From positions 1 through 64,000 of the forward strand of contig DASZYD010000013.1 of NCBI GenBank assembly GCA_035545555.1: a DNA stretch of 64,000 bases, read 5' to 3'. How positions within the stretch are numbered: the first letter of the stretch is position 1; each line of letters starts with the position of its first letter. The translations under genes and the position numbers were made by a program. The DNA comes from JANWHZ01 sp035545555. Lineage in GTDB: Bacteria; Patescibacteriota; Saccharimonadia; Saccharimonadales; UBA4665. This document shows, piece after piece, positions 32,918 to 40,211 of the stretch. Under the pieces are notes generated by a model. The model was given only the letters and a program-made list of their open reading frames with translations, was not told the DNA's origin and made no database searches.

Positions 32918-33489
32918 GCACCGCCCTCCGCCTGCAGTTCCTGAATCGCCTCCTGGTAGCGCCCGATCTGGTTGTGCAGTGTCGGATCGGATGATTGCTG
33001 CAACAGGGTTACGAGTTGCTGCAGCGTGCTGACCGCCTGACCGGTCTGTTTATTCGCTATGTAGGCGCTGGCCAGCTGGCCTAAAACGGTAATCTGCGAG
33101 GAGTTGTCTGCGGCAATCGCGCTCTGGTAAGCGGTAATCGCTTTATCCGGCTGCTGGTTGTTGTAGTAGGCGGCACCCAGATTGGCGTAGGCAACCGACT
33201 TTTGCTGTGCTGTGGTGGCCTGTCTGAGCGCTGCTTGCGCGTCGGCGAGGTTTTGCGCCGGATTCTGGAAAGAGCTGTTCGGGTGTTGCGAGGCCGTGTT
33301 TCCCGAATGTGAGGGCTTCGGCGCGTGCACATGCTCGATGTAGAAAAAGCCGCCGGTGCCGAGAGCGATAACCACTACCGTAGCGCCCGCAAACAGCCAC
33401 CGCCGGGACAGGCGTGGGCGCACGGCCCGCACTGCATCGCTGGTCACTACACCAGTAGTCTTGGGCGCAGGCTGTGCAGACAGGCTCAT
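32914..33489 (-). CDS. Membrane-anchored TPR protein
   Basis: 191 residues from MSLSAQPAPKT. A short cytoplasmic N-terminus, one membrane helix (WLFAGATVVVIALGTGGFFYI) and an outside region with tetratricopeptide repeats (SVAYANLGAAYYNNQQPDKAITAYQSAIAAD, then LGQLASAYIANKQTGQAVSTLQQL). TPR domains bind other proteins, and the four-base overlap with the large exported protein suggests it is a partner or assembly factor for it. TATACT lies nine bases before the ATG. Confidence 0.82.
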   Translation of the reverse strand: MSLSAQPAPKTTGVVTSDAVRAVRPRLSRRWLFAGATVVVIALGTGGFFYIEHVHAPKPSHSGNTASQHPNSSFQNPAQNLADAQAALRQATTAQQKSVAYANLGAAYYNNQQPDKAITAYQSAIAADNSSQITVLGQLASAYIANKQTGQAVSTLQQLVTLLQQSSDPTLHNQIGRYQEAIQELQAEGGA

Positions 33490-33569
33490 GTCATTCACAG
33501 TATAGCAAAAGCACAAACGGTACCGCCAACCACAACTCCAAAATGTGATGCTTATGCATATAAATATAG

Positions 33570-33598
33570 TTGCACTATGCACAACTAAGAGATATAGT
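33570..33598 (+). promoter_or_regulatory. Promoter in the divergent gap
   Basis: TTGCAC, 17 bases, TATAGT, in an AT-rich stretch unlike the surroundings. It would transcribe the small membrane protein to the right. Confidence 0.5.
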
Positions 33599-33625
33599 GA
33601 TACTAAAATAATAGAGGCGGCAGCA

Positions 33626-33862
33626 GTGCTGACATTTATCATGCTGGGGCTGGTTCCGGGCACGGACGTTCAGATCAGTTTTGCAGACTGGGAACTGCTG
33701 ATGGCTGGCCTGGTGCTTGTCTCTCTACTCTATGTTGCCTACAAGAAGCAGGCCGGCAAACTCCGTCTGCGCCTATCCCGCCTGGCAGCGCTTGGCGCGG
33801 TACCACAGCCTGCAGCCGAACGCCCCCGGCAACGCCGCCGGCTTACGCAGCACTTGGCATAA
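33626..33862 (+). CDS. Small single-pass membrane protein
   Basis: About 78 residues from GTG at 33626 (AGAGGCGG upstream), or 73 from ATG at 33641. One membrane helix (WELLMAGLVLVSLLYVAYKK) and a highly basic cytoplasmic tail (RLRLSRL to RPRQRRRL). A promoter lies upstream. The 3' end overlaps the exonuclease gene by 20 bases, tail to tail. No family recognised. Confidence 0.5.
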   Translation: MLTFIMLGLVPGTDVQISFADWELLMAGLVLVSLLYVAYKKQAGKLRLRLSRLAALGAVPQPAAERPRQRRRLTQHLA

Positions 33863-35285
33863 GCGACTCGCCATACAGGCGCAGTTCTTCGAGCAGATAC
33901 CGCTGCCTGCCCGTCGTTGACGGCAGCGCGGCCAAGGTCTGCAGGCGTGCAAAATAGCTTGCCAGGCGGCTTTTCTGGCCACCATCGAACAGCCGGTGCG
34001 CGCAGAAAGCTTCCCAGGCGCTACGCTCATCACTCGTCAGGTGCTCCGGATAGTTTCGCGCTTTATAGAGCGGCAGGAGTGCCGCCAGCCGTTGATCGGT
34101 AAAGCGTACCAATGAGGCGCCAAGCTCATCCGGTGCCGCCGCCAGCACCGTTTCCAATCTGGCGCGGTCCTGATCACCCACAAAGCCGTCGTAGAGTTGC
34201 GCGTCCACTGTCTGCTCATCAGTGACCAGCGCCGTCTGCTGGTCGCGCGTAAGCGACGCCAACGCCTCAGTGACCCGCTCGGCGAAATCGGTGAGCTTAC
34301 GTAGCTCCGTACGGTTTGCTTCGATACCGTCCATGTCGAGCTTGAGGCGCGTACGGCTCGCGGCATCCAGCACGCTCAGGGGCGCCACCGCCGGGCACTT
34401 GTTGTACCGTAGCGTCTTTACCGGCAGGGCCGGTTCGTCGGCCGGGCGGTCTTTGCGCCAGCGCAGGCGCTCGGCCAGCTGCTTGACCGACAGCTTGGCA
34501 AACGGCGCCGGATCGAAGCGCAAGTCATACACGACGGCGCCGCCGTTCTGGCTTGCCTCGGCAAGCATCACGGCTACGGTCGTCTTTTCGAACTCGCCGG
34601 GGTACTTGCCCGAGGTGTAGACAAACGGCTGACGCGTTTGCACCAGGGCGGCTACGTTGCGTTTGTCGCGCATGTCCAGGAGAAATTGGAAAAGCTTCGG
34701 CTGCTTGGTCTTGATAAGTTTGGCAACAGCGATGGTCGCCTGCACGTCGCTGAGCGCATCATGGGCATTCTCGTGGTCCAGTCCGTTCACGGACGTCAGC
34801 AGCTCCAGCCGGTTGGTGGCCGCGCCGTCCGAAGCAAACGGCCAAGTAATACCTTCCGGCCGGAGCGCCCGCGTCATTCGCACGACGTCAAGCAGATCCC
34901 AGCGCGAACAGTTATCACACCATTGCCAGCGGTACGCATCGTAGAAATTGCGGTACTGCAAAAAGCGCATAAACTCATCATCGAACCGTACCGAGTTGTA
35001 CCCCAAGAAGATGGTACCCGGTACGCAGATATCGGTATAAAAACGCTTGAGAAACGCCGCTTCGGTTATACCGTCTGCCAGCGTCATCTGCGGCGTGATG
35101 CCGGTGACCAGCACGGCATCCGGGTCGGGCAAGACGTCGGGCGTCAGCTTGATCAGCTGATTGACCGGCTCGCCGACAGGCTTGAGGTCCATATCGGTAC
35201 GCTGGCCGGCGAACTGCATAATGCGAGCGGCGCGAGGATCGATGCCGCTCGTTTCCAGATCATAAAAGAAAAAACTGGCGGCCAT
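33843..35285 (-). CDS. sbcB: Exodeoxyribonuclease I
   Basis: 480 residues. Degrades single-stranded DNA 3' to 5' in repair and recombination. The DEDDh nuclease core is present: FFFYDLETSGIDP, LGYNSVRFDDEFMRFL and HDALSDVQATIAVAKL. The SH3-like and C-terminal helical domains of the E. coli enzyme follow (MRDKRNVAALV onwards). TACACT lies seven bases before the ATG, another leaderless arrangement. Confidence 0.93.
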   Translation of the reverse strand: MAASFFFYDLETSGIDPRAARIMQFAGQRTDMDLKPVGEPVNQLIKLTPDVLPDPDAVLVTGITPQMTLADGITEAAFLKRFYTDICVPGTIFLGYNSVRFDDEFMRFLQYRNFYDAYRWQWCDNCSRWDLLDVVRMTRALRPEGITWPFASDGAATNRLELLTSVNGLDHENAHDALSDVQATIAVAKLIKTKQPKLFQFLLDMRDKRNVAALVQTRQPFVYTSGKYPGEFEKTTVAVMLAEASQNGGAVVYDLRFDPAPFAKLSVKQLAERLRWRKDRPADEPALPVKTLRYNKCPAVAPLSVLDAASRTRLKLDMDGIEANRTELRKLTDFAERVTEALASLTRDQQTALVTDEQTVDAQLYDGFVGDQDRARLETVLAAAPDELGASLVRFTDQRLAALLPLYKARNYPEHLTSDERSAWEAFCAHRLFDGGQKSRLASYFARLQTLAALPSTTGRQRYLLEELRLYGESLMPSAA

Positions 35286-35292
35286 GTGTCTC

Positions 35293-35298
35293 AGTGTA
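35293..35298 (-). promoter_or_regulatory. -10 box, leaderless arrangement (sbcB)
   Basis: TACACT on the minus strand ending seven bases before the ATG. Confidence 0.45.
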
Positions 35299-35327
35299 AC
35301 ACAGGGGGTGACTGCCCGCAGGACGCA

Positions 35328-36086
35328 TTATTGGCCGGTCGTCGCAGCTTCCAGCAGCGCTAAGCGCGACAGGCTCTGAGCGGCTGGGGCCTGGGACGTT
35401 TCGGGCCTCGTATCGGGACCGCCAGCTAGCATGAGCGGCACCGTATCCACCAAACACAGACGATCTTCGGCATCAAAGCCCAGGTTGCCGTCACCGGCCA
35501 GATCAGGTACAAAGCGTTTCTCATCCACCATTGCACGGGCACCAGCACAGAAATCCCGGAGTTGCCCCATTGCCATTGGGGATAGTGACTCCAGCCGCTT
35601 CAGGTCGACTCCGTGCAAGCCGGCCACAAAAGGCTGCCGGGCCATGATAACCTGGACATCAGGCCGCAATGGGTGCGGTTCAATACTAAAGCGCTGCGTA
35701 AGGGCAAATGAACCGATATATTGCCGGACCAGCTCCTGGCCGGCGGCCATAGCTTTGACCACTGTCTCGTTTTGCTGCCTGTCCTGGTGTGCACTGTTGC
35801 GGTGGATCTTCAATACTTCGTCATCCTGCCGCACAACCGTTGAGAAATAGCCGCTTCCAAACAGGTGCATGCCATGGCGCTCATAGGGCACTGCTGCAGC
35901 GCGCCGGGCTATAGTTGCCAGGGGTTCGTTTGTAGCCAGCTCGACAGCCATCATTGCCAGTTTATTCAGTGATGGGGACAGTTCGCGGTTCTGCCTTACA
36001 AACTCCTGTCGCAGTGGCGAATCCGGTCCGCAGAACAGCTGCTCGTAGAACTTATTGACAAGGTGGTCACGATGCCTCACCTTCAT
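35328..36086 (-). CDS. Orphan protein with kinase-like fold features
   Basis: 252 residues, soluble. FGSGYFSTVVRQDDEVLKIHR resembles the glycine-rich loop and the ATP-binding lysine of protein kinases (G-x-G-x-x-x-x-V then V-L-K-I). FVPDLAGDGNLGFDAEDRLCLVDTVP resembles the catalytic loop and metal-binding Asp of aminoglycoside-phosphotransferase-like kinases, with Asn in the right place. The middle QVIMARQPFVAGLHGVDL could be the hinge. I infer a small phosphotransferase with unknown substrate. Expressed from its own leaderless promoter. Confidence 0.6.
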   Translation of the reverse strand: MKVRHRDHLVNKFYEQLFCGPDSPLRQEFVRQNRELSPSLNKLAMMAVELATNEPLATIARRAAAVPYERHGMHLFGSGYFSTVVRQDDEVLKIHRNSAHQDRQQNETVVKAMAAGQELVRQYIGSFALTQRFSIEPHPLRPDVQVIMARQPFVAGLHGVDLKRLESLSPMAMGQLRDFCAGARAMVDEKRFVPDLAGDGNLGFDAEDRLCLVDTVPLMLAGGPDTRPETSQAPAAQSLSRLALLEAATTGQ

Positions 36087-36092
36087 GCCTAT

Positions 36093-36121
36093 ACTATAAC
36101 ATAGATGTACTACGTACGCAA
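36093..36121 (-). promoter_or_regulatory. Leaderless promoter of the kinase-like gene
   Basis: TTGCGT, 17 bases, TATAGT, then six bases to the ATG on the minus strand. Confidence 0.55.
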
Positions 36122-36139
36122 GTTGGCACCTCGTCCAAG

Positions 36140-37414
36140 CTAATAGACAAAGCTGCCGCGGCCGATGTGGACGCGCTGGCCGGGCAGGATGCCCTGGCGC
36201 TGCAGCTCGTGCAGCACGCCGTGGCGCTGGAGGATATCGCGCAGGCGCCGCAGCGCCTCTTCGTTGCCAAAGTCGGTGCGGGCAGCAAAGTGCTCCAGCT
36301 TGGTGCCGCGCACGACAAATGCATCATCGTGCCGTTCGACCGTCCAGGCGTCAGCCGTCTCGGCCAGGCTATGCACCGGCACCGCCTCGCGTGGAAGAGC
36401 TTCTGCTGCTGCGGCCTGGCGCGCCTCGGCAACCGCCTCCTTGACGGCGAACAGTAGTTCACGCAGGCCCGTGCCGGCTTGCGCCGAAACGGCATAGAGC
36501 GGCGTGCCGTGCGGCACGGCCTGGTGCAGCCGGGCAAGCAGATCATCGACGATTTCCTCATCCAGCCCCTCGGTTTTGTTCAGCGCAACGATGACCGGAC
36601 GCTCTGCTAACCGTTTGTCGTACTTCCGCAGTTCGCCAGTAACCGTATGGTACGCCGCGACTACATCGTCCTGGTAGGCGTCGATCATGTGCAGCAGTAC
36701 CGCCGTGCGTTCGATGTGGCGCAGAAACTCATGGCCCAGACCCTTACCTTCGCTGGCACCTTCGATCAATCCCGGGATGTCGGCAAACAGCAGGCTGGTG
36801 TCCTGATCGATATCCACCATGCCGAGATTGGGCGTCAGGGTCGTAAACGGATAATCGGCGATTTCCGGCCGGGCGTTGCTGATACGCGCGAGGAGCGTGG
36901 ACTTACCGGCGTTCGGCAGGCCCACCAGACCGACATCGGCGATCATTTTCAGTTCCAGCTTGAGTTCGTAGGCCTCGCCCGGTTCGCCTTTTTCGGCGAA
37001 TTTCGGCGCCTGCCGCGTGCTGTTCACAAAGTGCGCATTGCCAAAGCCGCCACGGCCGCCGTGGGCGATAATCGCCCGCTGCCCGTCGTTTGTCAGGTCT
37101 GCCAGCTGCCGCCCATCATCAGTGGTGACAACCGTGCCGACCGGCACATCCACCAGCAAATCGTCGCCGTTTTTGCCGTGCATGCGCTTCTTGTCGCCGG
37201 GCACACCGGCTGCGGCACGCAGCTCTTTTTGGAAGCGGAACCGCGCCAGGGTATTTTGGTTGCGGCTGGCCACAAAAATCACATTGCCGCCACGGCCGCC
37301 GTCGCCGCCGTCCGGCCCGCCCTTGGCAACGAACTTCTCATGGCGGAAGCTGACCCGGCCGTTACCGCCGTCCCCGGCAGCCACCGTCACCGCAACCGTA
37401 TCGATAAAATGCAT
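36140..37414 (-). CDS. obgE: Obg-family GTPase
   Basis: 424 residues from MHFIDTVAVTV. GTPase involved in late 50S ribosome assembly and stress signalling. The glycine-rich Obg domain (GGPDGGDGGRGGNVIFVA) is followed by the G domain: G1 GLPNAGKSTLL, G2/G3 YPFTTLTPNLGMV and FADIPGLIEGA, G4 NKTE, G5 VSAQAG. The C-terminal OCT-like domain ends in GRGSFVY. TATACT lies exactly six bases before the ATG. Confidence 0.95.
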   Translation of the reverse strand: MHFIDTVAVTVAAGDGGNGRVSFRHEKFVAKGGPDGGDGGRGGNVIFVASRNQNTLARFRFQKELRAAAGVPGDKKRMHGKNGDDLLVDVPVGTVVTTDDGRQLADLTNDGQRAIIAHGGRGGFGNAHFVNSTRQAPKFAEKGEPGEAYELKLELKMIADVGLVGLPNAGKSTLLARISNARPEIADYPFTTLTPNLGMVDIDQDTSLLFADIPGLIEGASEGKGLGHEFLRHIERTAVLLHMIDAYQDDVVAAYHTVTGELRKYDKRLAERPVIVALNKTEGLDEEIVDDLLARLHQAVPHGTPLYAVSAQAGTGLRELLFAVKEAVAEARQAAAAEALPREAVPVHSLAETADAWTVERHDDAFVVRGTKLEHFAARTDFGNEEALRRLRDILQRHGVLHELQRQGILPGQRVHIGRGSFVY

Positions 37415-37420
37415 AGCTGT

Positions 37421-37426
37421 AGTATA
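37421..37426 (-). promoter_or_regulatory. -10 box, leaderless arrangement (obgE)
   Basis: TATACT on the minus strand ending six bases before the obgE ATG. Confidence 0.5.
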
Positions 37427-37446
37427 CCTTGCCAGCGGGTATTGCC

Positions 37447-38565
37447 CTACGGCTTGGTGATGTAACGGTAGGTGCCGACCGAGACCCAACCCTGCCCGAC
37501 CTTATCAAAACCGCCGCCGTCGCCATAGTTGTTCATGTCGCGGATCTCTACTTGGCTGCCGTCAGCGTTAATCGCGATGACGATGCCGACGTGACCCAGC
37601 GCACCGGCGTCAGTTTGGGCAATTGCGCCGACTGTCGGTACCGAACTGACATGCCAGCCGGCCGCGAGCGCGCCATTGTCCCATGTATCGGCGTTGCCCC
37701 AGTTGGCGGGCACGGCAATCTGGGTCGCCACATACCACGTACAGTTGCCGAAGTCGTAGCCGTTAAATCCATATATGGCGCCTGTTCCCCAGGCAAAGCC
37801 GCTATATGAGGAACTCGTGTACGTATAGACCGGTACGATGACACCATCAGGGATAATAATCTGCTCGCCCACGTGCAGGCCCGCCAGCTCGGCGTCGTTA
37901 TAGGCGATGATCTTGTCTTTGCTGGCCTTAAACTTGCTGGCCAGACTATCCGGCGTGTCGCCCGCCCGTACCGTGTAGACGATACCGTTGACCGGCGGAA
38001 TTACCAGCGCCTGTCCGGCATTCAGGTAATCGCTGAGCAGACCGTTCGACCACAAGATACTGTTCGAGTTCACGCCAAACTTTGCCGCCAAGCTTGACAC
38101 GGTATCGCCCGTCTGCGTGGTGTAGTGATGGATATCTTTGTTGGAGACAAAGGCCGACGACACCGCCTGCGGCTTGTTCACCACCGTCGTGTCGGTTGAT
38201 GCAACCGCCAGCTGAATACTTGCCGAATCGGCCTGGTTGCTGACGGCCGGTGCTTCGGGCAGGTTGGCCATACGCGCAACGGTCAAGGCAATATTCACCG
38301 AGGCCAGCTGGTCGACCGGTGCGGTTACTATCTGGTCGTTCGCCGTCTGGGCAGCCGACTGCAGTGATCCGTTCGCCCGGCCCGGATCCAGCACGACGAT
38401 GCCGACAACGATGAGCAGGACCGCGACGTTGGCACACACTAACCCAACGCGCACGGCGCGTCGTTGCAGCGACTTCTTGAGCAGCTGGCTGCGCCACCGG
38501 CCGAACAGTGTCGCTCCGGACGCCATTTTAAGCGGCGTCCACCGGGTGCGCGCCAGACCACGCAA
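37447..38565 (-). CDS. LysM-CHAP peptidoglycan hydrolase
   Basis: Up to 372 residues. One membrane helix (about residues 38-60), two LysM domains (HHYTTQTGDTVSSLAAKFGVN; VYTVRAGDTPDSLASKFKAS) that bind glycan, and a C-terminal CHAP domain with catalytic Cys in YDFGNCTWYVATQI and His in GALGHVGIVIAI. It cuts wall peptides, probably in cell separation. Start uncertain: the frame opens with TTG at 38565, an in-frame ATT lies five bases after AAGGAG, and ATG at 38526 is possible. An unusually long structured leader precedes it. Confidence 0.9.
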   Translation of the reverse strand: MRGLARTRWTPLKMASGATLFGRWRSQLLKKSLQRRAVRVGLVCANVAVLLIVVGIVVLDPGRANGSLQSAAQTANDQIVTAPVDQLASVNIALTVARMANLPEAPAVSNQADSASIQLAVASTDTTVVNKPQAVSSAFVSNKDIHHYTTQTGDTVSSLAAKFGVNSNSILWSNGLLSDYLNAGQALVIPPVNGIVYTVRAGDTPDSLASKFKASKDKIIAYNDAELAGLHVGEQIIIPDGVIVPVYTYTSSSYSGFAWGTGAIYGFNGYDFGNCTWYVATQIAVPANWGNADTWDNGALAAGWHVSSVPTVGAIAQTDAGALGHVGIVIAINADGSQVEIRDMNNYGDGGGFDKVGQGWVSVGTYRYITKP

Positions 38566-38569
38566 CGAT

Positions 38570-38703
38570 GTGTTACTAATACAAACTCCTTGGGGCCGTC
38601 ATGTGCCGGCCCGCGTACTGCCATCGGCGCGAAGCCAAGGCAAGACATTCACGCAGCATGTTCCGCCGCCACCGTGGCTACCCGCTACGCGCACACCATT
38701 ATA
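38570..38703 (-). promoter_or_regulatory. Structured 5' leader of the LysM-CHAP gene (riboswitch candidate)
   Basis: An extended -10 box (TGGTATAAT, -10 hexamer 38698-38703) starts a leader of about 115 bases. It holds a GC-rich first part with GCGGAACATG and GCGTGAATG, a hairpin TTGGC/GCCGA with TTCGC loop, and a hairpin GGGCCG/CGGCCC directly before the AAGGAG ribosome site. Wall hydrolase genes in other Gram-positives often carry c-di-AMP (ydaO/yuaA) riboswitches; the GGAAC...GTGAAT spacing is reminiscent but not proof. Confidence 0.4.
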
Positions 38704-38749
38704 CCAGAAACGGCACACTAACAGCGTAGCGTCAGCTTCGGCGCGTACA

Positions 38750-39811
38750 CTACTGGGCCTCGCTGCAGAGCTTATGGCAGTATTTGCTGACGTTGGCATT
38801 GTGCTCGTCAAGCGTCTTGGCAAAGTGTGTCACGCCGTCGTCGCCGGTCACAAAGTACAGCCAATCAGTATTTGCCGGGTGCGCCACCGCTTGCAGGGAG
38901 CTGTCGCTGATAGTGCCGATCGGCCCCGGCGGCAAGCCTTTGTGCAACAGTGTGTTATACGGCGAGTCGTAATCAGTGGTCGGCGTTACGCCGGCCTTGA
39001 CTGCCCCATAGTAAGCCGTCACGTCCGACCCCAGCGGCATATCAATCTGCAGCCGCTTTAAGAATACCTGGGCAGCCTGATTGCGGTCATTCTGGCCGGG
39101 TACCTCCTGTTCAACGATAGAGGCGATGGTAACTCCCTGGTACACCGTCAGCCCCTCTGCCGCAAAGCTTGCTCGTATGGAGCTGGTGAGATGTGTCTGC
39201 ATCTCGGCTAATGACTCGCCGATGATCTGCTTGGGGTCAGTACCGGCCGTCTTCTGGAAGCTGTCCGGGTAGAGGAAGCCTTCGAGACTGGCACCGGGCG
39301 GATTGTCTGCCAACGCCGGATAGGTGGCACGGTACTGCGATACGTCGAGCGCCGCGTCTACGGCAGCGGCGTTAAACCCGGCTTTGATAAACGATGAGCG
39401 GATCTGGTCGAGCCGCTGGCCGGGCAGAATCGTGACCAGATCAGTCGCAATCTTGCCCTGCACCATTGCCTCGGCAATCTCGGCCGTACTCTGGCTGGAC
39501 ATAAACCGGTAGGTGCCGGCCTGCAGTTTGTCGCGGTCATTATGCGTGCTGACGTACCAATCGAAGGCGCGGCTGCTGCGGATAAGACCGGCCGCCTGCA
39601 GCGACTCCCCGATCTGCGATGCGGTCGAGCCGTCGGCTACCGTAAAGTAGTGCACCGCCGAACTGCTGCCGACCGGGCGGAGCTGTACGTCGTACCAGCG
39701 CTGTACCGCCACTGTACCGCCGGCCGCCAGGATGATGAGAATAAGCAGGATGAGCCAGACACGGCGGGGGATGCGATGGCGACGGATTGGCCGAGTATTA
39801 TAGGTGGTCAT
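38750..39811 (-). CDS. mltG: Endolytic murein transglycosylase MltG
   Basis: 353 residues from MTTYNTRPIRRH, with GGAGG upstream. Cuts growing glycan strands at the membrane. Basic N-terminus, one membrane helix (VWLILLILIILAAGGTVAV), a LysM-like subdomain (FTVADGSTASQIGESLQAAGLI) and the YceG catalytic domain with the catalytic Glu in IASIVEQEVPG and the QIDMPLGSDVTAYYG and SPYNTLLHKGLPPGPI motifs. Overlaps ruvX by 14 bases, so translation is coupled. Confidence 0.95.
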   Translation of the reverse strand: MTTYNTRPIRRHRIPRRVWLILLILIILAAGGTVAVQRWYDVQLRPVGSSSAVHYFTVADGSTASQIGESLQAAGLIRSSRAFDWYVSTHNDRDKLQAGTYRFMSSQSTAEIAEAMVQGKIATDLVTILPGQRLDQIRSSFIKAGFNAAAVDAALDVSQYRATYPALADNPPGASLEGFLYPDSFQKTAGTDPKQIIGESLAEMQTHLTSSIRASFAAEGLTVYQGVTIASIVEQEVPGQNDRNQAAQVFLKRLQIDMPLGSDVTAYYGAVKAGVTPTTDYDSPYNTLLHKGLPPGPIGTISDSSLQAVAHPANTDWLYFVTGDDGVTHFAKTLDEHNANVSKYCHKLCSEAQ

Positions 39812-40211
39812 GCAAATAATCCTCCAAAATATAGGCGGCGGCGAGGGCATCGATATCGCCCTTGGTGTACGGCTTGCCGCGGGTACGCAGCTCGGCTTCG
39901 GCCTGCACCGACGTTACGGCTTCGTCCTGCCAGTGTAGCGGCAGCGGCAATGCTTTGGCCAGTTCCTCGCCGAAAGCCCGTACCGCGGCCGTCTGAGGCG
40001 TCTCCTGGCCGCTGAGGCCGCGCGGCAGACCGACGACTATTTGTACCGCACCTTCCCGCCGGCAGAGCTTCTGCAGCTCGCTGATGGTTGTGGCATCACG
40101 CTTGAGCGCACCGCTCGGGTGGGCAAGCCGGGCTGCGGTGCTCGCCAGCGCTACGCCGACGCGGGCGGCGCCGACATCAAGCGCCACGATGGTGCCATCA
40201 GTTGCTGCCAT
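39798..40211 (-). CDS. ruvX: RuvX/YqgF Holliday-junction resolvase-like protein
   Basis: 137 residues. RNase-H fold with VALDVGAARVGVALAS at the N-terminus, IVVGLPRGLSGQETPQT in the middle and WQDEAVTSVQAE, the usual three acidic regions. Involved in pre-16S rRNA processing and possibly junction resolution. The mltG-ruvX pairing is common in bacteria. Its start overlaps the gene upstream by 14 bases. Confidence 0.93.
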   Translation of the reverse strand: MAATDGTIVALDVGAARVGVALASTAARLAHPSGALKRDATTISELQKLCRREGAVQIVVGLPRGLSGQETPQTAAVRAFGEELAKALPLPLHWQDEAVTSVQAEAELRTRGKPYTKGDIDALAAAYILEDYLHDHL

